41,799 bases of DNA from positions 1 to 41,799 of the IMG/VR virus record IMGVR_UViG_3300047380_001399. The stretch is one strand, 5' to 3'. This stretch comes from a virus. The notes beneath the pieces were generated by a model, which worked only from the letters and a program-made list of their open reading frames with translations, was not told where the DNA came from and made no database searches. Below, piece by piece: positions 15,492 to 23,027 of this stretch. The translations under genes and the position numbers were made by a program. Every line of letters starts with the position of its first letter. The first letter of the stretch is position 1.

Positions 15492-17510
15492 ATGATAGAA
15501 GAAGTAGACCCAAACGAAAAGGGTGGTCGTAACCCTAAAGAAGTGAGTAACTCTAAAACACCTGTGTTAGATAATTTTTCTCGTGACCTAATTAAACATG
15601 CTGAACAAGGTAAACTTGACCCTGTTGTTGGTCGTGAGAGAGAAATTAATCGTATCGCACAAATCCTTTCCCGTAGAAAGAAAAACAACCCAATTATCAT
15701 TGGTGAACCAGGAGCGGGTAAAACTGCCATAGTAGAAGGTTTAGCTATGAAAATTTTTGAAGGTGATTGTCCTCAAAACTTATGTGATAAAAGAATAGTA
15801 TCATTAGATATGACATCTATTGTCGCTGGAACTAAATATCGTGGACAATTTGAAGAAAGATTAAAAGTTATCTTAGATGAGTTATATGAAAACCCTGAAA
15901 TAATTGTCTTCATTGATGAGATACACACTATTATTGGTGCAGGTAACTCTTCAGGTTCGTTAGATGCGTCTAATATATTTAAACCGGCATTAGCAAGGGG
16001 TGAACTCCAATGTATTGGGGCAACAACTCTTGATGAGTATCGAGAGAATATTGAAAAGGATGGTGCACTTGAGCGTCGTTTTCAGAAAGTAGTAGTTGAC
16101 GGTGCAACACCTAAAGAGACATTAATAATTTTACAGAATTTAAAATCAAGGTATGAATTTCATCATAAAGTAAGTTATAGTGATGAATCATTAGAGGCTT
16201 GTGTGACCTTAGCAGATAGATATATTACTGATAGAGAATTTCCTGATAAGGCAATTGATATTATGGATGAGGTAGGTGCCAGTGCGCAAATCAATGTTAA
16301 ATTACCTGAAGTTATTGAAAAGTTGAAGGAACAAGCATCATCTATAAAAGATGAGAAAATACAAGTCGTGAAATCTCAACAATATGAGAAAGCAGCAGAA
16401 CTTAGGGATAAGGAGAAAAAGATTCTAAAGAAATTAGATTCGGAAAAGGTTAAGTTTGAAAAACAAAAGGATGTTACACGTAAACCAATAACTGAAGATA
16501 TGGTTTATAATGTAGTTGCAACTATGACTAAAATTCCAGTTAGTCGTTTAAACAATGATGAAAAAGAATCTTTACTAAATCTTGAAGATAATCTCAATAC
16601 CACAGTAATTGGTCAAGAATTGGCGGTTCAAAAGATTTCAAAGGCGATACGTAGAAATCGTGTAGGAATTAAAGACCCAAATAGACCAATAGGTTCTTTT
16701 ATCTTCTTAGGTTCTACCGGTATAGGTAAAACTCATTTAGCTAAACAATTAGCTAAAGAAATTTTTGGAGATGAGGATGCGTTAATAAGAATGGATATGT
16801 CTGAATATCAAGAAAAATATACGATGTCTAGACTTATTGGTTCACCTCCCGGATATGTCGGTCATGACCAAGGAGGACAATTAACTGAAGCAGTTAAGAA
16901 TAAACCATATTCCGTAGTTTTGTTTGATGAAATTGAAAAGGCTAATAAAGATATATTCTCACTACTCTTACAAATGATGGATGATGGTCACCTTACAGAT
17001 AGTTTCGGTCGTAAAATAAATTTCAAAAATTGTTTGATAATTATGACTTCTAACTTAGGAGTTAAAAAACTTCAAGATTTCGGTACAGGTGTTGGTTTTG
17101 AAACAACAAACAGAATGTCGAATAATGAAGAAATGAAAAAAGCTCTCCTTCAAAAAGAGTTAAAAAATCATTTTACTCCTGAATTTTTAAATCGTGTTGA
17201 CGAAGTGGTGGTATTTAACCCACTAAAAGAAAAAGAAGTTTCACAAATAGTTGAGATTGAATTACTAAAATTAACAACACGTTTAGAAGATATGAACTAC
17301 AATATCACTATTAGTGATACGGTTAAAGAATTTATTTCAAATGTTGGATTTGATGAAAAATATGGGGCACGTCCGATTAAAAGAGCAATTCAAGAAAAGA
17401 TTGAAGACTTAATATCTGAAGAAGTTTTACGTGGTACAATCACTGAAGACAAACCATTTGTTCTTGATATGAAAGATGAAGAAGAACTTATTGTAAAGAA
17501 AGGGAATTAA
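15492..17510 (+). CDS. clpC: ClpC-type AAA+ unfoldase lacking the N-domain
   Basis: 672 aa Hsp100 ATPase with two AAA+ modules. D1: Walker A GEPGAGKT (71-78), pore loop KYRG (115-118), Walker B VFIDEIH (139-145). A short middle region carries a UVR-like segment ([22 protein letters not shown], 291-312), as in ClpC and unlike the long ClpB middle domain. D2: Walker A GSTGIGKT (407-414), pore loop GYVG (454-457), Walker B LFDEIEKA (477-484), Arg finger LNRVD (566-570), sensor 2 GARPIKR (625-631). GVGF (533-536) sits at the ClpP-docking loop position, so it should thread substrates into a ClpP protease, presumably the host's since none is encoded here. The roughly 145-residue Clp N-domain is absent: the protein starts at the linker ([10 protein letters not shown]) and an in-frame stop lies 3 codons upstream of the ATG. 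It ends at a terminator and is followed by a peptidase gene. Confidence 0.93.
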   Translation: MIEEVDPNEKGGRNPKEVSNSKTPVLDNFSRDLIKHAEQGKLDPVVGREREINRIAQILSRRKKNNPIIIGEPGAGKTAIVEGLAMKIFEGDCPQNLCDKRIVSLDMTSIVAGTKYRGQFEERLKVILDELYENPEIIVFIDEIHTIIGAGNSSGSLDASNIFKPALARGELQCIGATTLDEYRENIEKDGALERRFQKVVVDGATPKETLIILQNLKSRYEFHHKVSYSDESLEACVTLADRYITDREFPDKAIDIMDEVGASAQINVKLPEVIEKLKEQASSIKDEKIQVVKSQQYEKAAELRDKEKKILKKLDSEKVKFEKQKDVTRKPITEDMVYNVVATMTKIPVSRLNNDEKESLLNLEDNLNTTVIGQELAVQKISKAIRRNRVGIKDPNRPIGSFIFLGSTGIGKTHLAKQLAKEIFGDEDALIRMDMSEYQEKYTMSRLIGSPPGYVGHDQGGQLTEAVKNKPYSVVLFDEIEKANKDIFSLLLQMMDDGHLTDSFGRKINFKNCLIIMTSNLGVKKLQDFGTGVGFETTNRMSNNEEMKKALLQKELKNHFTPEFLNRVDEVVVFNPLKEKEVSQIVEIELLKLTTRLEDMNYNITISDTVKEFISNVGFDEKYGARPIKRAIQEKIEDLISEEVLRGTITEDKPFVLDMKDEEELIVKKGN

Positions 17511-17527
17511 TTTTCCCTTTTCTTTTT
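17499..17527 (+). terminator. Terminator at the clpC stop codon
   Basis: AAAGGGAA (17499-17506) pairs with TTCCCTTT (17513-17520), loop TTAATT containing the stop codon, then TCTTTTTT. Because the peptidase gene has its own promoter just after it, the two genes need not share a transcript. Confidence 0.7.
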
Positions 17528-17545
17528 TATTTGAAGAATAAATTG

Positions 17546-17553
17546 TATATTTG
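17546..17553 (+). promoter_or_regulatory. Host-type TAnnTTTG promoter element before the peptidase gene
   Basis: TATATTTG, 19 nt before the ATG. A TTTG lies upstream at 17530-17533, but the 12-nt spacing is shorter than the usual 17-23 of flavobacterial promoters. Confidence 0.5.
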
Positions 17554-17572
17554 TACTCTAAATAATAAACAA

Positions 17573-18685
17573 ATGGATAATACACGACTCAATAGACTAA
17601 AAGACGTACTATCAGTACCAACAAAAACGTATCAGGAAGAAAATATGGTACAATACCTACGCGACGTATTGGATGCAATGCCCGATGTTGAGTATTATAC
17701 TGACGACATGAATAATGTCTACGCCACTAAAGGTACTTTAAATGAGGGTGAGTATTATCCAATGTTTATTGCCCACACAGACACAGTACATAGTTTGGTC
17801 GATGAAATAGTTGTTCAAGAAGAATCACTTATCAAACCCAACACCTTTGGACATACTTACGGTGATGAAGAATTTCTATCCCTAAAGGGTTATACACCAA
17901 ACGGTAGTCCAACAGGTATTGGTGGAGATGATAAGTGTGGTGTTTTTATCGCATTAGAGCTTTTAAGAGCCCTACCCAAAGTTAAAGTTGGACTATTTGT
18001 GTCCGAAGAAACGGGGTGTCACGGTTCGAGTAAATGTGATATTAACTTCTTGAACGATGTGGGTTATGCGGTTCAATTTGATGCACCTGGAAATAACTTA
18101 ATTACTGAGGTATGTTCAGGAACAAGATTGTACGAAAAGGATGGGGATTTTATTAATAAAGCTTTACCACTTTTTAATGAAATTATGGGGGTTAATGCCG
18201 ACCCACAATCTCACCCATATACTGATGTCTCTCAGATTAAACGTAAAGGGGATTTTAGTTGTATTAATTTCTCATGTGGTTATTACAATATGCACACAGA
18301 GAATGAATTTGTAGTTGTAGATGATGTTAACAGAGCGGTAGAATTTTCTATTAAATTAGTTAATAGACTTGAAAATAAGAAATATATCTATGAGTACGAA
18401 AAACCTAATTATAACGACTACGGGACTCTATTTGATGTTAATGATGACGTTTTAGGTGAGTGGGACGACTATGAAGAAGAGACCTATGAATTAGAAAATA
18501 TCACAGTAACCGATTACAAAGAAGGGTTATCAATTGAATCTAAGTTTACTGGTGACGTTATCTATATGGATGAAAGTGAAGTGGGGGAACTCTATGAAAT
18601 TTTAAGAGAAAAATTACTGTCAATGAATTATCAAGACGAACTTGATGAGGCTTCGGCAGAAGGTTCTACAAGATTTTTTAATTAA
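17573..18685 (+). CDS. Clan MH zinc peptidase (M20/M28-like aminopeptidase)
   Basis: 370 aa from ATG 17573; a TTG-initiated longer frame overlaps the promoter and is rejected. Ligand pattern of co-catalytic zinc peptidases: His68-x-Asp70 (FIAHTDTVH), Asp119/Asp120 in GIGGDDKCG, Glu145-Glu146 (FVSEETGCHGS), Asp170 (VQFDAPG) and His241 (NMHTENEFV). M20 enzymes such as peptidase T normally have a lid domain of about 100 residues between the fourth and fifth ligands; here only 70 residues separate them, so it is either a lid-less M20 or closer to M28. No signal peptide, so cytoplasmic. An acidic tail of about 90 residues (DEASAEGSTRFF end) has no recognised domain. Next to a ClpC-type unfoldase it could finish digestion of released peptides to amino acids (inference). 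Its stop overlaps the opposing gene by 4 nt. Confidence 0.85.
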   Translation: MDNTRLNRLKDVLSVPTKTYQEENMVQYLRDVLDAMPDVEYYTDDMNNVYATKGTLNEGEYYPMFIAHTDTVHSLVDEIVVQEESLIKPNTFGHTYGDEEFLSLKGYTPNGSPTGIGGDDKCGVFIALELLRALPKVKVGLFVSEETGCHGSSKCDINFLNDVGYAVQFDAPGNNLITEVCSGTRLYEKDGDFINKALPLFNEIMGVNADPQSHPYTDVSQIKRKGDFSCINFSCGYYNMHTENEFVVVDDVNRAVEFSIKLVNRLENKKYIYEYEKPNYNDYGTLFDVNDDVLGEWDDYEEETYELENITVTDYKEGLSIESKFTGDVIYMDESEVGELYEILREKLLSMNYQDELDEASAEGSTRFFN

Positions 18686-20598
18686 TCCTCAAATGGGTCA
18701 AATAATTGATAATTAGAAATTAACTTCTCTATTGTCGATAATTTGGCCCTTCCTTTTTTAATTTTCCATTGTGGGTTATTTCTACGTAGTTCAAAATCTA
18801 TTTTATTATCTTCAGGTTTTATCCCTTTTATTTCTATCGTAACATCACCATTAGGACCATTTAAAGTTTCAACTTCTATTTTTTCGTTAAAACCAAACTT
18901 TTTTTCTACCACATTAAAAATTCTTTTATATTCCTCAATATCTACATAGTCATCAGACTCCTCAATTTTTTCAAGTAACTTATCTAAAGCAGAGTCCATA
19001 GGGCTATCAAAATAATACTTAAAGGTTTCGTCATCTACGTGTTCATACGCCATATTGTGAGGTTCTTCAACATTCATACTGATATTTTCATCCATATACC
19101 ACTCTAACATTTCTTTTAAACTCAAAGATTTACTGTACTCGATATTACTGTCATACATTTTTATTAAATCATCGATTGATACTGAGTATTTATAGAAACA
19201 TGTATCTTCTAGTTTAAACCCTTCAGGTTCATATAAGTTACACAACTCATCTGTAAGTGCCTTTTGGACACCTATTTTCATAGATTCGTCTTGAGCGTTA
19301 CCATACGCATCATCAAAACTTTCGTAGAAATCGTTATCAAAATTCATTAAAAAATCACCCATTTTGGATAAAGGGAAATTATCATTATCAACTAATGATA
19401 AATCGTATAACTCATAATAATCCTTTAAATCTTTACCTAACTCTTTGAATTTTTTTAACTTTTCTCTTGATACGTTTGGAGAAGTTTTGAATGAACCTTT
19501 AAATTTATCACCAAGTAATTCAAGTATTTTTTTTAATGTTTTTAGGTGTGATGAATTAAGTGAGTACAAAGGGTACCCTTCTTTGATGTCTTCTTCAAAA
19601 TTATAACGGTCATAATAATAATTATCCATACCGTAAGGTAGTTCAATAGCGTTTGAGTAACTACTAAGTTCATAGTCTTCTAACTGTTCGTTCATTATAG
19701 AAAGAAACTCTTCAGCACCTTCAAATCTAAGGTATACTTGTTCAGTATCCATATAATTAAAATATCGTGCGGTAAGTGTTTGTTTTGAGGCCTTTAATTT
19801 ACCCTCTTTAACTTTAATTAATTTTTCGTAATCAGTATTACCTTTAAGTATTTTTTTAAGTACTTCAGAAATCGGCTCAAACCTATCAAGTAAAAAATCT
19901 TCACTCCTTTGATTATCTTTTTGGTCGTAAATCCAAATATTACCATTTTCATTAATATTAATGGCCATTTTACCTAAAGTTTCGTCACTAGACTGTTTAT
20001 CAATTACGTAAACTAATACTCCAGAATCACCATATCGATTAAAATAACTTCGATTATCTTTAGACGCCGTACACCATTTAGTATTTGCACCATAGTAACA
20101 TGACGCATCATGACTATAAGGTCTTACCACTAAAAATCTACTATCCTCATAAAGTTTATCGGTATCTTTTATGGCCTCTCTTTCTAATTCTCTATCTTTT
20201 TTCTTTTTGTCCATTGCAGATAAGACCGTTTGTAACTCCCAATATGACTTATATCTGTGTATATCTTTAGGAGCACCTTTTATATATGTGTCATTAATAC
20301 CTGAATGTAATTTTTTAGCTAAATCAATATCTTTATCAGTAATTGTTAATGATAGGTCGTGGAAAGTATTAATTAAATCTGTAATTTGAGTGATAACATC
20401 GGGAAGTGACGCACCATCATTAATTTTCATGAATTCAATTACTTGTTTAATAGTCCACTCAGAATACTTCTTAGTGCTCGATGGGTCACTATCAATAATC
20501 TTAGATATAAAATCATTATCTTTGTATATTGGCTCATCACCATACTTAGAAATAAGATTCTCTTTTTTACCTTCGTTTAATAATGTACTGAATTTCAT
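18682..20598 (-). CDS. Large phage protein with YGANTKWCT motif and T4-style leader
   Basis: 638 aa, unknown function. N-terminus MKFSTLLNEGKK closely mimics the T4 internal-protein targeting peptide (MKTYQEFIAE, cut after Glu), so the mature protein may begin at Gly10 inside the head. Residues 150-235 form a conserved-looking domain: EDSRFLVVRPYSHDASCYYGANTKWCT (Cys167, Trp175, Cys176), then LVYVIDKQ, GKMAININENGNIWIYDQKDN. I recognise the GxxTKWC-type block from other phage proteins but not its function; a reactive cysteine is possible. The remaining 400 residues are charged, with several Tyr/Asp-rich helices. Late-type motif precedes it. Convergent with the peptidase gene (4-nt overlap). 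Confidence 0.85.
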   Translation of the reverse strand: MKFSTLLNEGKKENLISKYGDEPIYKDNDFISKIIDSDPSSTKKYSEWTIKQVIEFMKINDGASLPDVITQITDLINTFHDLSLTITDKDIDLAKKLHSGINDTYIKGAPKDIHRYKSYWELQTVLSAMDKKKKDRELEREAIKDTDKLYEDSRFLVVRPYSHDASCYYGANTKWCTASKDNRSYFNRYGDSGVLVYVIDKQSSDETLGKMAININENGNIWIYDQKDNQRSEDFLLDRFEPISEVLKKILKGNTDYEKLIKVKEGKLKASKQTLTARYFNYMDTEQVYLRFEGAEEFLSIMNEQLEDYELSSYSNAIELPYGMDNYYYDRYNFEEDIKEGYPLYSLNSSHLKTLKKILELLGDKFKGSFKTSPNVSREKLKKFKELGKDLKDYYELYDLSLVDNDNFPLSKMGDFLMNFDNDFYESFDDAYGNAQDESMKIGVQKALTDELCNLYEPEGFKLEDTCFYKYSVSIDDLIKMYDSNIEYSKSLSLKEMLEWYMDENISMNVEEPHNMAYEHVDDETFKYYFDSPMDSALDKLLEKIEESDDYVDIEEYKRIFNVVEKKFGFNEKIEVETLNGPNGDVTIEIKGIKPEDNKIDFELRRNNPQWKIKKGRAKLSTIEKLISNYQLFDPFED

Positions 20599-20605
20599 TT
20601 AAAAC

Positions 20606-20620
20606 TTTTATAATAAATAG
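20606..20620 (-). promoter_or_regulatory. Late-type motif
   Basis: Sense strand CTATTTATTATAAAA, 7 nt before the ATG of the KWCT-motif gene. Confidence 0.55.
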
Positions 20621-20651
20621 TATATTAATAGGATAATTGGTTTTAAAGGCT

Positions 20652-20659
20652 TATATTTG
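20652..20659 (+). promoter_or_regulatory. Host-type TAnnTTTG promoter element
   Basis: TATATTTG only 4 nt before the ATG of the secreted CAP-like gene, so the transcript would start at or very near the start codon (leaderless). Confidence 0.5.
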
Positions 20660-20663
20660 TTAT

Positions 20664-21179
20664 ATGAAAAAGATACTACTAATATTACTAACACTTATTT
20701 CTATCGTAAGTTACTCACAGGACTTAGGTGAAATACAAAGACATTTACTGAATTTAGTAAATGAAGAAAGAAGTAATAGAGGTTTAAGTACTTTTGTAAC
20801 CGACACACTAATAAATAATGGGGCTAAAATACATACCGATTACTTAAGTACGATAAGAAGTTACAAACAAGTGTCCCACACTAATCCTAACTTAAAATAT
20901 AAATACCCATCTGATAGAATTAAAATTGCAAGTAATTCAAAATATACTAATTCATCAGAAAATGTAACCGCGTTTACCTACGACTCATCTAAAACAGATT
21001 TAGAAATCGCTACACAAGCTCATAATAATTTTATGAATTCAAAATACCATAAAATGAATGTTTTAACTGAATATGGGGATTATCTTAATGAAGGTTATAT
21101 ATTACCAAGTCACTATGGTCACCACGTTGTTTACAATAAAAAATTGAATGCAATTATTGTAGTTCAAATGTTTCCGTAA
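20664..21179 (+). CDS. Secreted CAP/SCP-like protein
   Basis: 171 aa from ATG 20664; the preceding TTG start would overlap the promoter. Signal peptide MKKILLILLTLISIVSYSQ (basic start, hydrophobic core, cut probably after SYSQ). Mature part resembles the bacterial CAP superfamily: RHLLNLVNEERSNRGLSTF, HTDYLSTIRSYKQVSHTNP, SSENVTAF, AHNNFMNSKYHKMNVL, GHHVVYNKKLNAIIVVQMF. The usual CAP signature residues (two His and two Glu/Asp) are partly present: His in SHT, Glu in SSEN, His in KYHKMN. Role outside the cytoplasm, e.g. periplasmic; phage function unknown, possibly altering the infected cell envelope. Host-type promoter, so probably expressed without late factors. Confidence 0.82.
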   Translation: MKKILLILLTLISIVSYSQDLGEIQRHLLNLVNEERSNRGLSTFVTDTLINNGAKIHTDYLSTIRSYKQVSHTNPNLKYKYPSDRIKIASNSKYTNSSENVTAFTYDSSKTDLEIATQAHNNFMNSKYHKMNVLTEYGDYLNEGYILPSHYGHHVVYNKKLNAIIVVQMFP

Positions 21180-21191
21180 AATAAATTATAA

Positions 21192-22442
21192 TTAACCCCT
21201 TCTTTGATTAGAGAACGTAAAGATTATATCTTTTAAATAAGCTACTTTAATCTTCTCACCATCCACCACTGCAGTTCTAACGGCAGATTTAGTAGTAATT
21301 TTTGGGGAATAGTAACTTATTGGACCATCAGTTGCCGGATTTGGATTTGTAGTCCCTATCATCGGTGGTCGAGTACCTAACATACCAACTAACTTTCCGT
21401 CAACTATGAAACCACTATCGGTAAGTTTAGCATCTAAGACTCCGTCAAACTCCCAATCAATACCTAACTCATCTGCACGTTCAACACTAAGTGCCAAGTG
21501 CCAAGTACCATTACCGTAACTGTCCCAAACTCTATAACCTTCTCTATATTTACCTACTCCGTCAGCATAAACAGGAACCATCCACTTTGTTGACTCATTC
21601 TTAATCTTTTTACCAGGTGTTTTTTCTCCATCAATTTTTAATTCATTTTTTACTTCATATTGTTCAGCATTTGGTTCTAAAGTAATTTTTCTGAATTCCT
21701 CACCTCTTTTATCGTCGCCTTGTCCGTAGAAGTTATCTCCCTTTTTTACTTTGATTTTTAAATCGAATCCTGTTTCTTCTTTAATTGCGTTAATTAAAGC
21801 TTGTGCGTATTGATTAGCCCTCATATCAGCTAAATACTGATTCATTTCTTTAGGGTCAGTTTTACCGTTATATGGTTTTGCACTTGGGTGGTCTAATTTA
21901 GAATAACCACTTGGTACCTTTAACGTAGGTGTACCTGAATCGGCACTACCCTTAATTGTTACATTAGTTAATTTATCCCCTCCACCAGCATTTATATATT
22001 TAATAAAATCGTTTACAATCTTCTTAAACTGTACATTAGCCTCAGGATACTTATCAAAGTAAGGCATAACCATATTATCCGCATATGGAAGACTACTTCC
22101 CTGTACGTTATATATTGGAATGGTAACTATAACGTTAGGTGGTGTTTCTTTACCTGGTATTTCCTTACCACCACCAACTAACTTAGTTATGTATCTAATG
22201 TCATATCTACCTTCACCTACATTTACCGCTAATGGATTTGTTGGGTTAACATCAAAGTTAAGTGAACCAGAAACTTCCTGATTCCAATTTTCAGACCTAC
22301 CCTTCTGTTCATATTTTTTTCTGTCTCGTCTAGAAAACTTTGTTTTAACACCAGTTAAATCACCTCTTCTCTGTTCTTCAATTACTTGTTTTACGATATT
22401 TTCAATATCACCTTCCGTTAACTTTATATGTCTTTTAACCAT
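21192..22442 (-). CDS. Virion-type protein with [LI]xE leader and possible OmpA-like domain
   Basis: 416 aa. N-terminus MVKRHIKLTEGDIENIVKQVIEEQ is a leader with LTE-10 and IEE-23 cleavage-like signals, shared in style with other proteins here. Residues 135-230 vaguely fit an OmpA-like peptidoglycan-associating domain: FKKIVNDFIKYINAGGGDKLTNVTIKGSADSGTP, then MNQYLADMRANQYAQALINAIKEE, the N-x-x-L-x-x-x-RA pattern. The C-terminal 170 residues are beta-rich with WHLALSVERADELGIDWEFDG. If correct, a tail or ejected protein that touches the cell wall; the OmpA-like match is weak. Convergent with the CAP gene, 12 nt apart, no terminator seen. Confidence 0.8.
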   Translation of the reverse strand: MVKRHIKLTEGDIENIVKQVIEEQRRGDLTGVKTKFSRRDRKKYEQKGRSENWNQEVSGSLNFDVNPTNPLAVNVGEGRYDIRYITKLVGGGKEIPGKETPPNVIVTIPIYNVQGSSLPYADNMVMPYFDKYPEANVQFKKIVNDFIKYINAGGGDKLTNVTIKGSADSGTPTLKVPSGYSKLDHPSAKPYNGKTDPKEMNQYLADMRANQYAQALINAIKEETGFDLKIKVKKGDNFYGQGDDKRGEEFRKITLEPNAEQYEVKNELKIDGEKTPGKKIKNESTKWMVPVYADGVGKYREGYRVWDSYGNGTWHLALSVERADELGIDWEFDGVLDAKLTDSGFIVDGKLVGMLGTRPPMIGTTNPNPATDGPISYYSPKITTKSAVRTAVVDGEKIKVAYLKDIIFTFSNQRRG

Positions 22443-22453
22443 TTTTAATGTAT

Positions 22454-22468
22454 TTTTATTATAAATAG
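22454..22468 (-). promoter_or_regulatory. Late-type motif
   Basis: Sense strand CTATTTATAATAAAA, 11 nt before the ATG of the 416-aa gene. Confidence 0.55.
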
Positions 22469-22491
22469 TTTCTTATTAGAAAAAAAGTATT

Positions 22492-22499
22492 TATATTTG
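22492..22499 (+). promoter_or_regulatory. Host-type promoter element of the tmRNA gene
   Basis: TATATTTG, 30 nt before the mature 5' end of the tmRNA. TTTC lies 19 nt upstream (22469-22472) in place of the TTTG -33 element. The precursor would carry a short 5' extension removed by RNase P. Confidence 0.5.
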
Positions 22500-22529
22500 T
22501 ACCAAGAAACAAATGTTCTTTGAAAATAT

Positions 22530-22919
22530 GGGGGCGAATGGAATTGATTGGCAGGGTCAGTTATACGGGGCACGTAGTCAAACTTCATCTATGACTTAAA
22601 TCTATGATGGAAATTTTTTAGACGGCAACGTACTAAACAAAATGTCAGCTCTAGGTTTACTTAGAACTGAACAAGTAGCTGTAGCGTAAGACGTTAACAG
22701 TGAAGAGGGGTCGGTCAGGACATATACCTTTCAACAGAAGTCCGTTGTGTGGTGGAAAAACGATTAAACCCTAAATTGAATCGTACATCTATTGTTAGTG
22801 GAGGATGTAAAAATTGAACTAAATATTACGGAACATTGTGAACTAATGTTGTCCTAAACGTGTAGTCCTTTATAGGTGGACTGAACAAGACGCGGGTTCG
22901 AATCCCGCCGCCTCCACCA
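22530..22919 (+). ncRNA. ssrA: tmRNA (transfer-messenger RNA), phage-encoded
   Basis: 390 nt, complete. Acceptor stem GGGGGCG (22530-22536) pairs with CGCCTCC (22909-22915), including a G3-U70 wobble (22532 with 22913), the identity element for alanyl-tRNA synthetase. Discriminator A and an encoded CCA follow (22916-22919). The T arm is GCGGG-TTCGAAT-CCCGC (22892-22908), and the 5' section GAATGGAATTGATTGGCAGGG resembles the conserved tmRNA start. UAGAC directly before the resume codon (22619-22623) matches the UAGUC signal of E. coli. tmRNA with SmpB (not found here, so presumably host) rescues stalled ribosomes and adds a degradation tag. Pseudoknots were not modelled. It has a host-type promoter and a strong terminator. 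An opposite-strand frame over its 3' end is an artefact of the T arm. Confidence 0.95.
22624..22689 (+). other. tmRNA tag-peptide reading frame, 21 codons
   Basis: Resume codon GGC (Gly, as in Bacteroidetes tmRNAs). The tag begins GNVLNKMSALGLL, continues RTEQ and ends VAVA before TAA. Host-type tags are about 9-10 residues ending ALAA. This one is twice as long, contains Leu-rich hydrophobic residues and ends VAVA rather than LAA. Confidence 0.85.
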
Positions 22920-22923
22920 ATAG

Positions 22924-22960
22924 ATGCCAATTAAATTAATTTTAGTTGGCATTTTTTTTT
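22924..22960 (+). terminator. Terminator of the tmRNA gene
   Basis: ATGCCAA (22924-22930) pairs with TTGGCAT (22946-22952); the stem extends through TAAA/TTTA, followed by T9. Confidence 0.9.
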
Positions 22961-22979
22961 GATATATGGTAAAAAGGCT

Positions 22980-22987
22980 TATCTTTG
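22980..22987 (+). promoter_or_regulatory. Host-type promoter with both elements
   Basis: TTTG (22958-22961), 18 nt, TATCTTTG: a textbook flavobacterial promoter before the zinc-finger gene. The -33 element overlaps the T run of the tmRNA terminator. Confidence 0.7.
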
Positions 22988-23027
22988 TAGGGTAATCATC
23001 AGTAATCACCATAAAAAAAATATCATC

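Noticed and set aside
17531-17572. TTG start for the peptidase gene
   Set aside because: It overlaps the TATATTTG promoter element; ATG at 17573 begins the conserved part.
22443-22920. Additional tRNA genes
   Set aside because: Only the tmRNA tRNA-like domain was found; no other cloverleaf with a TTCGA-type loop and acceptor stem was noticed in the window.
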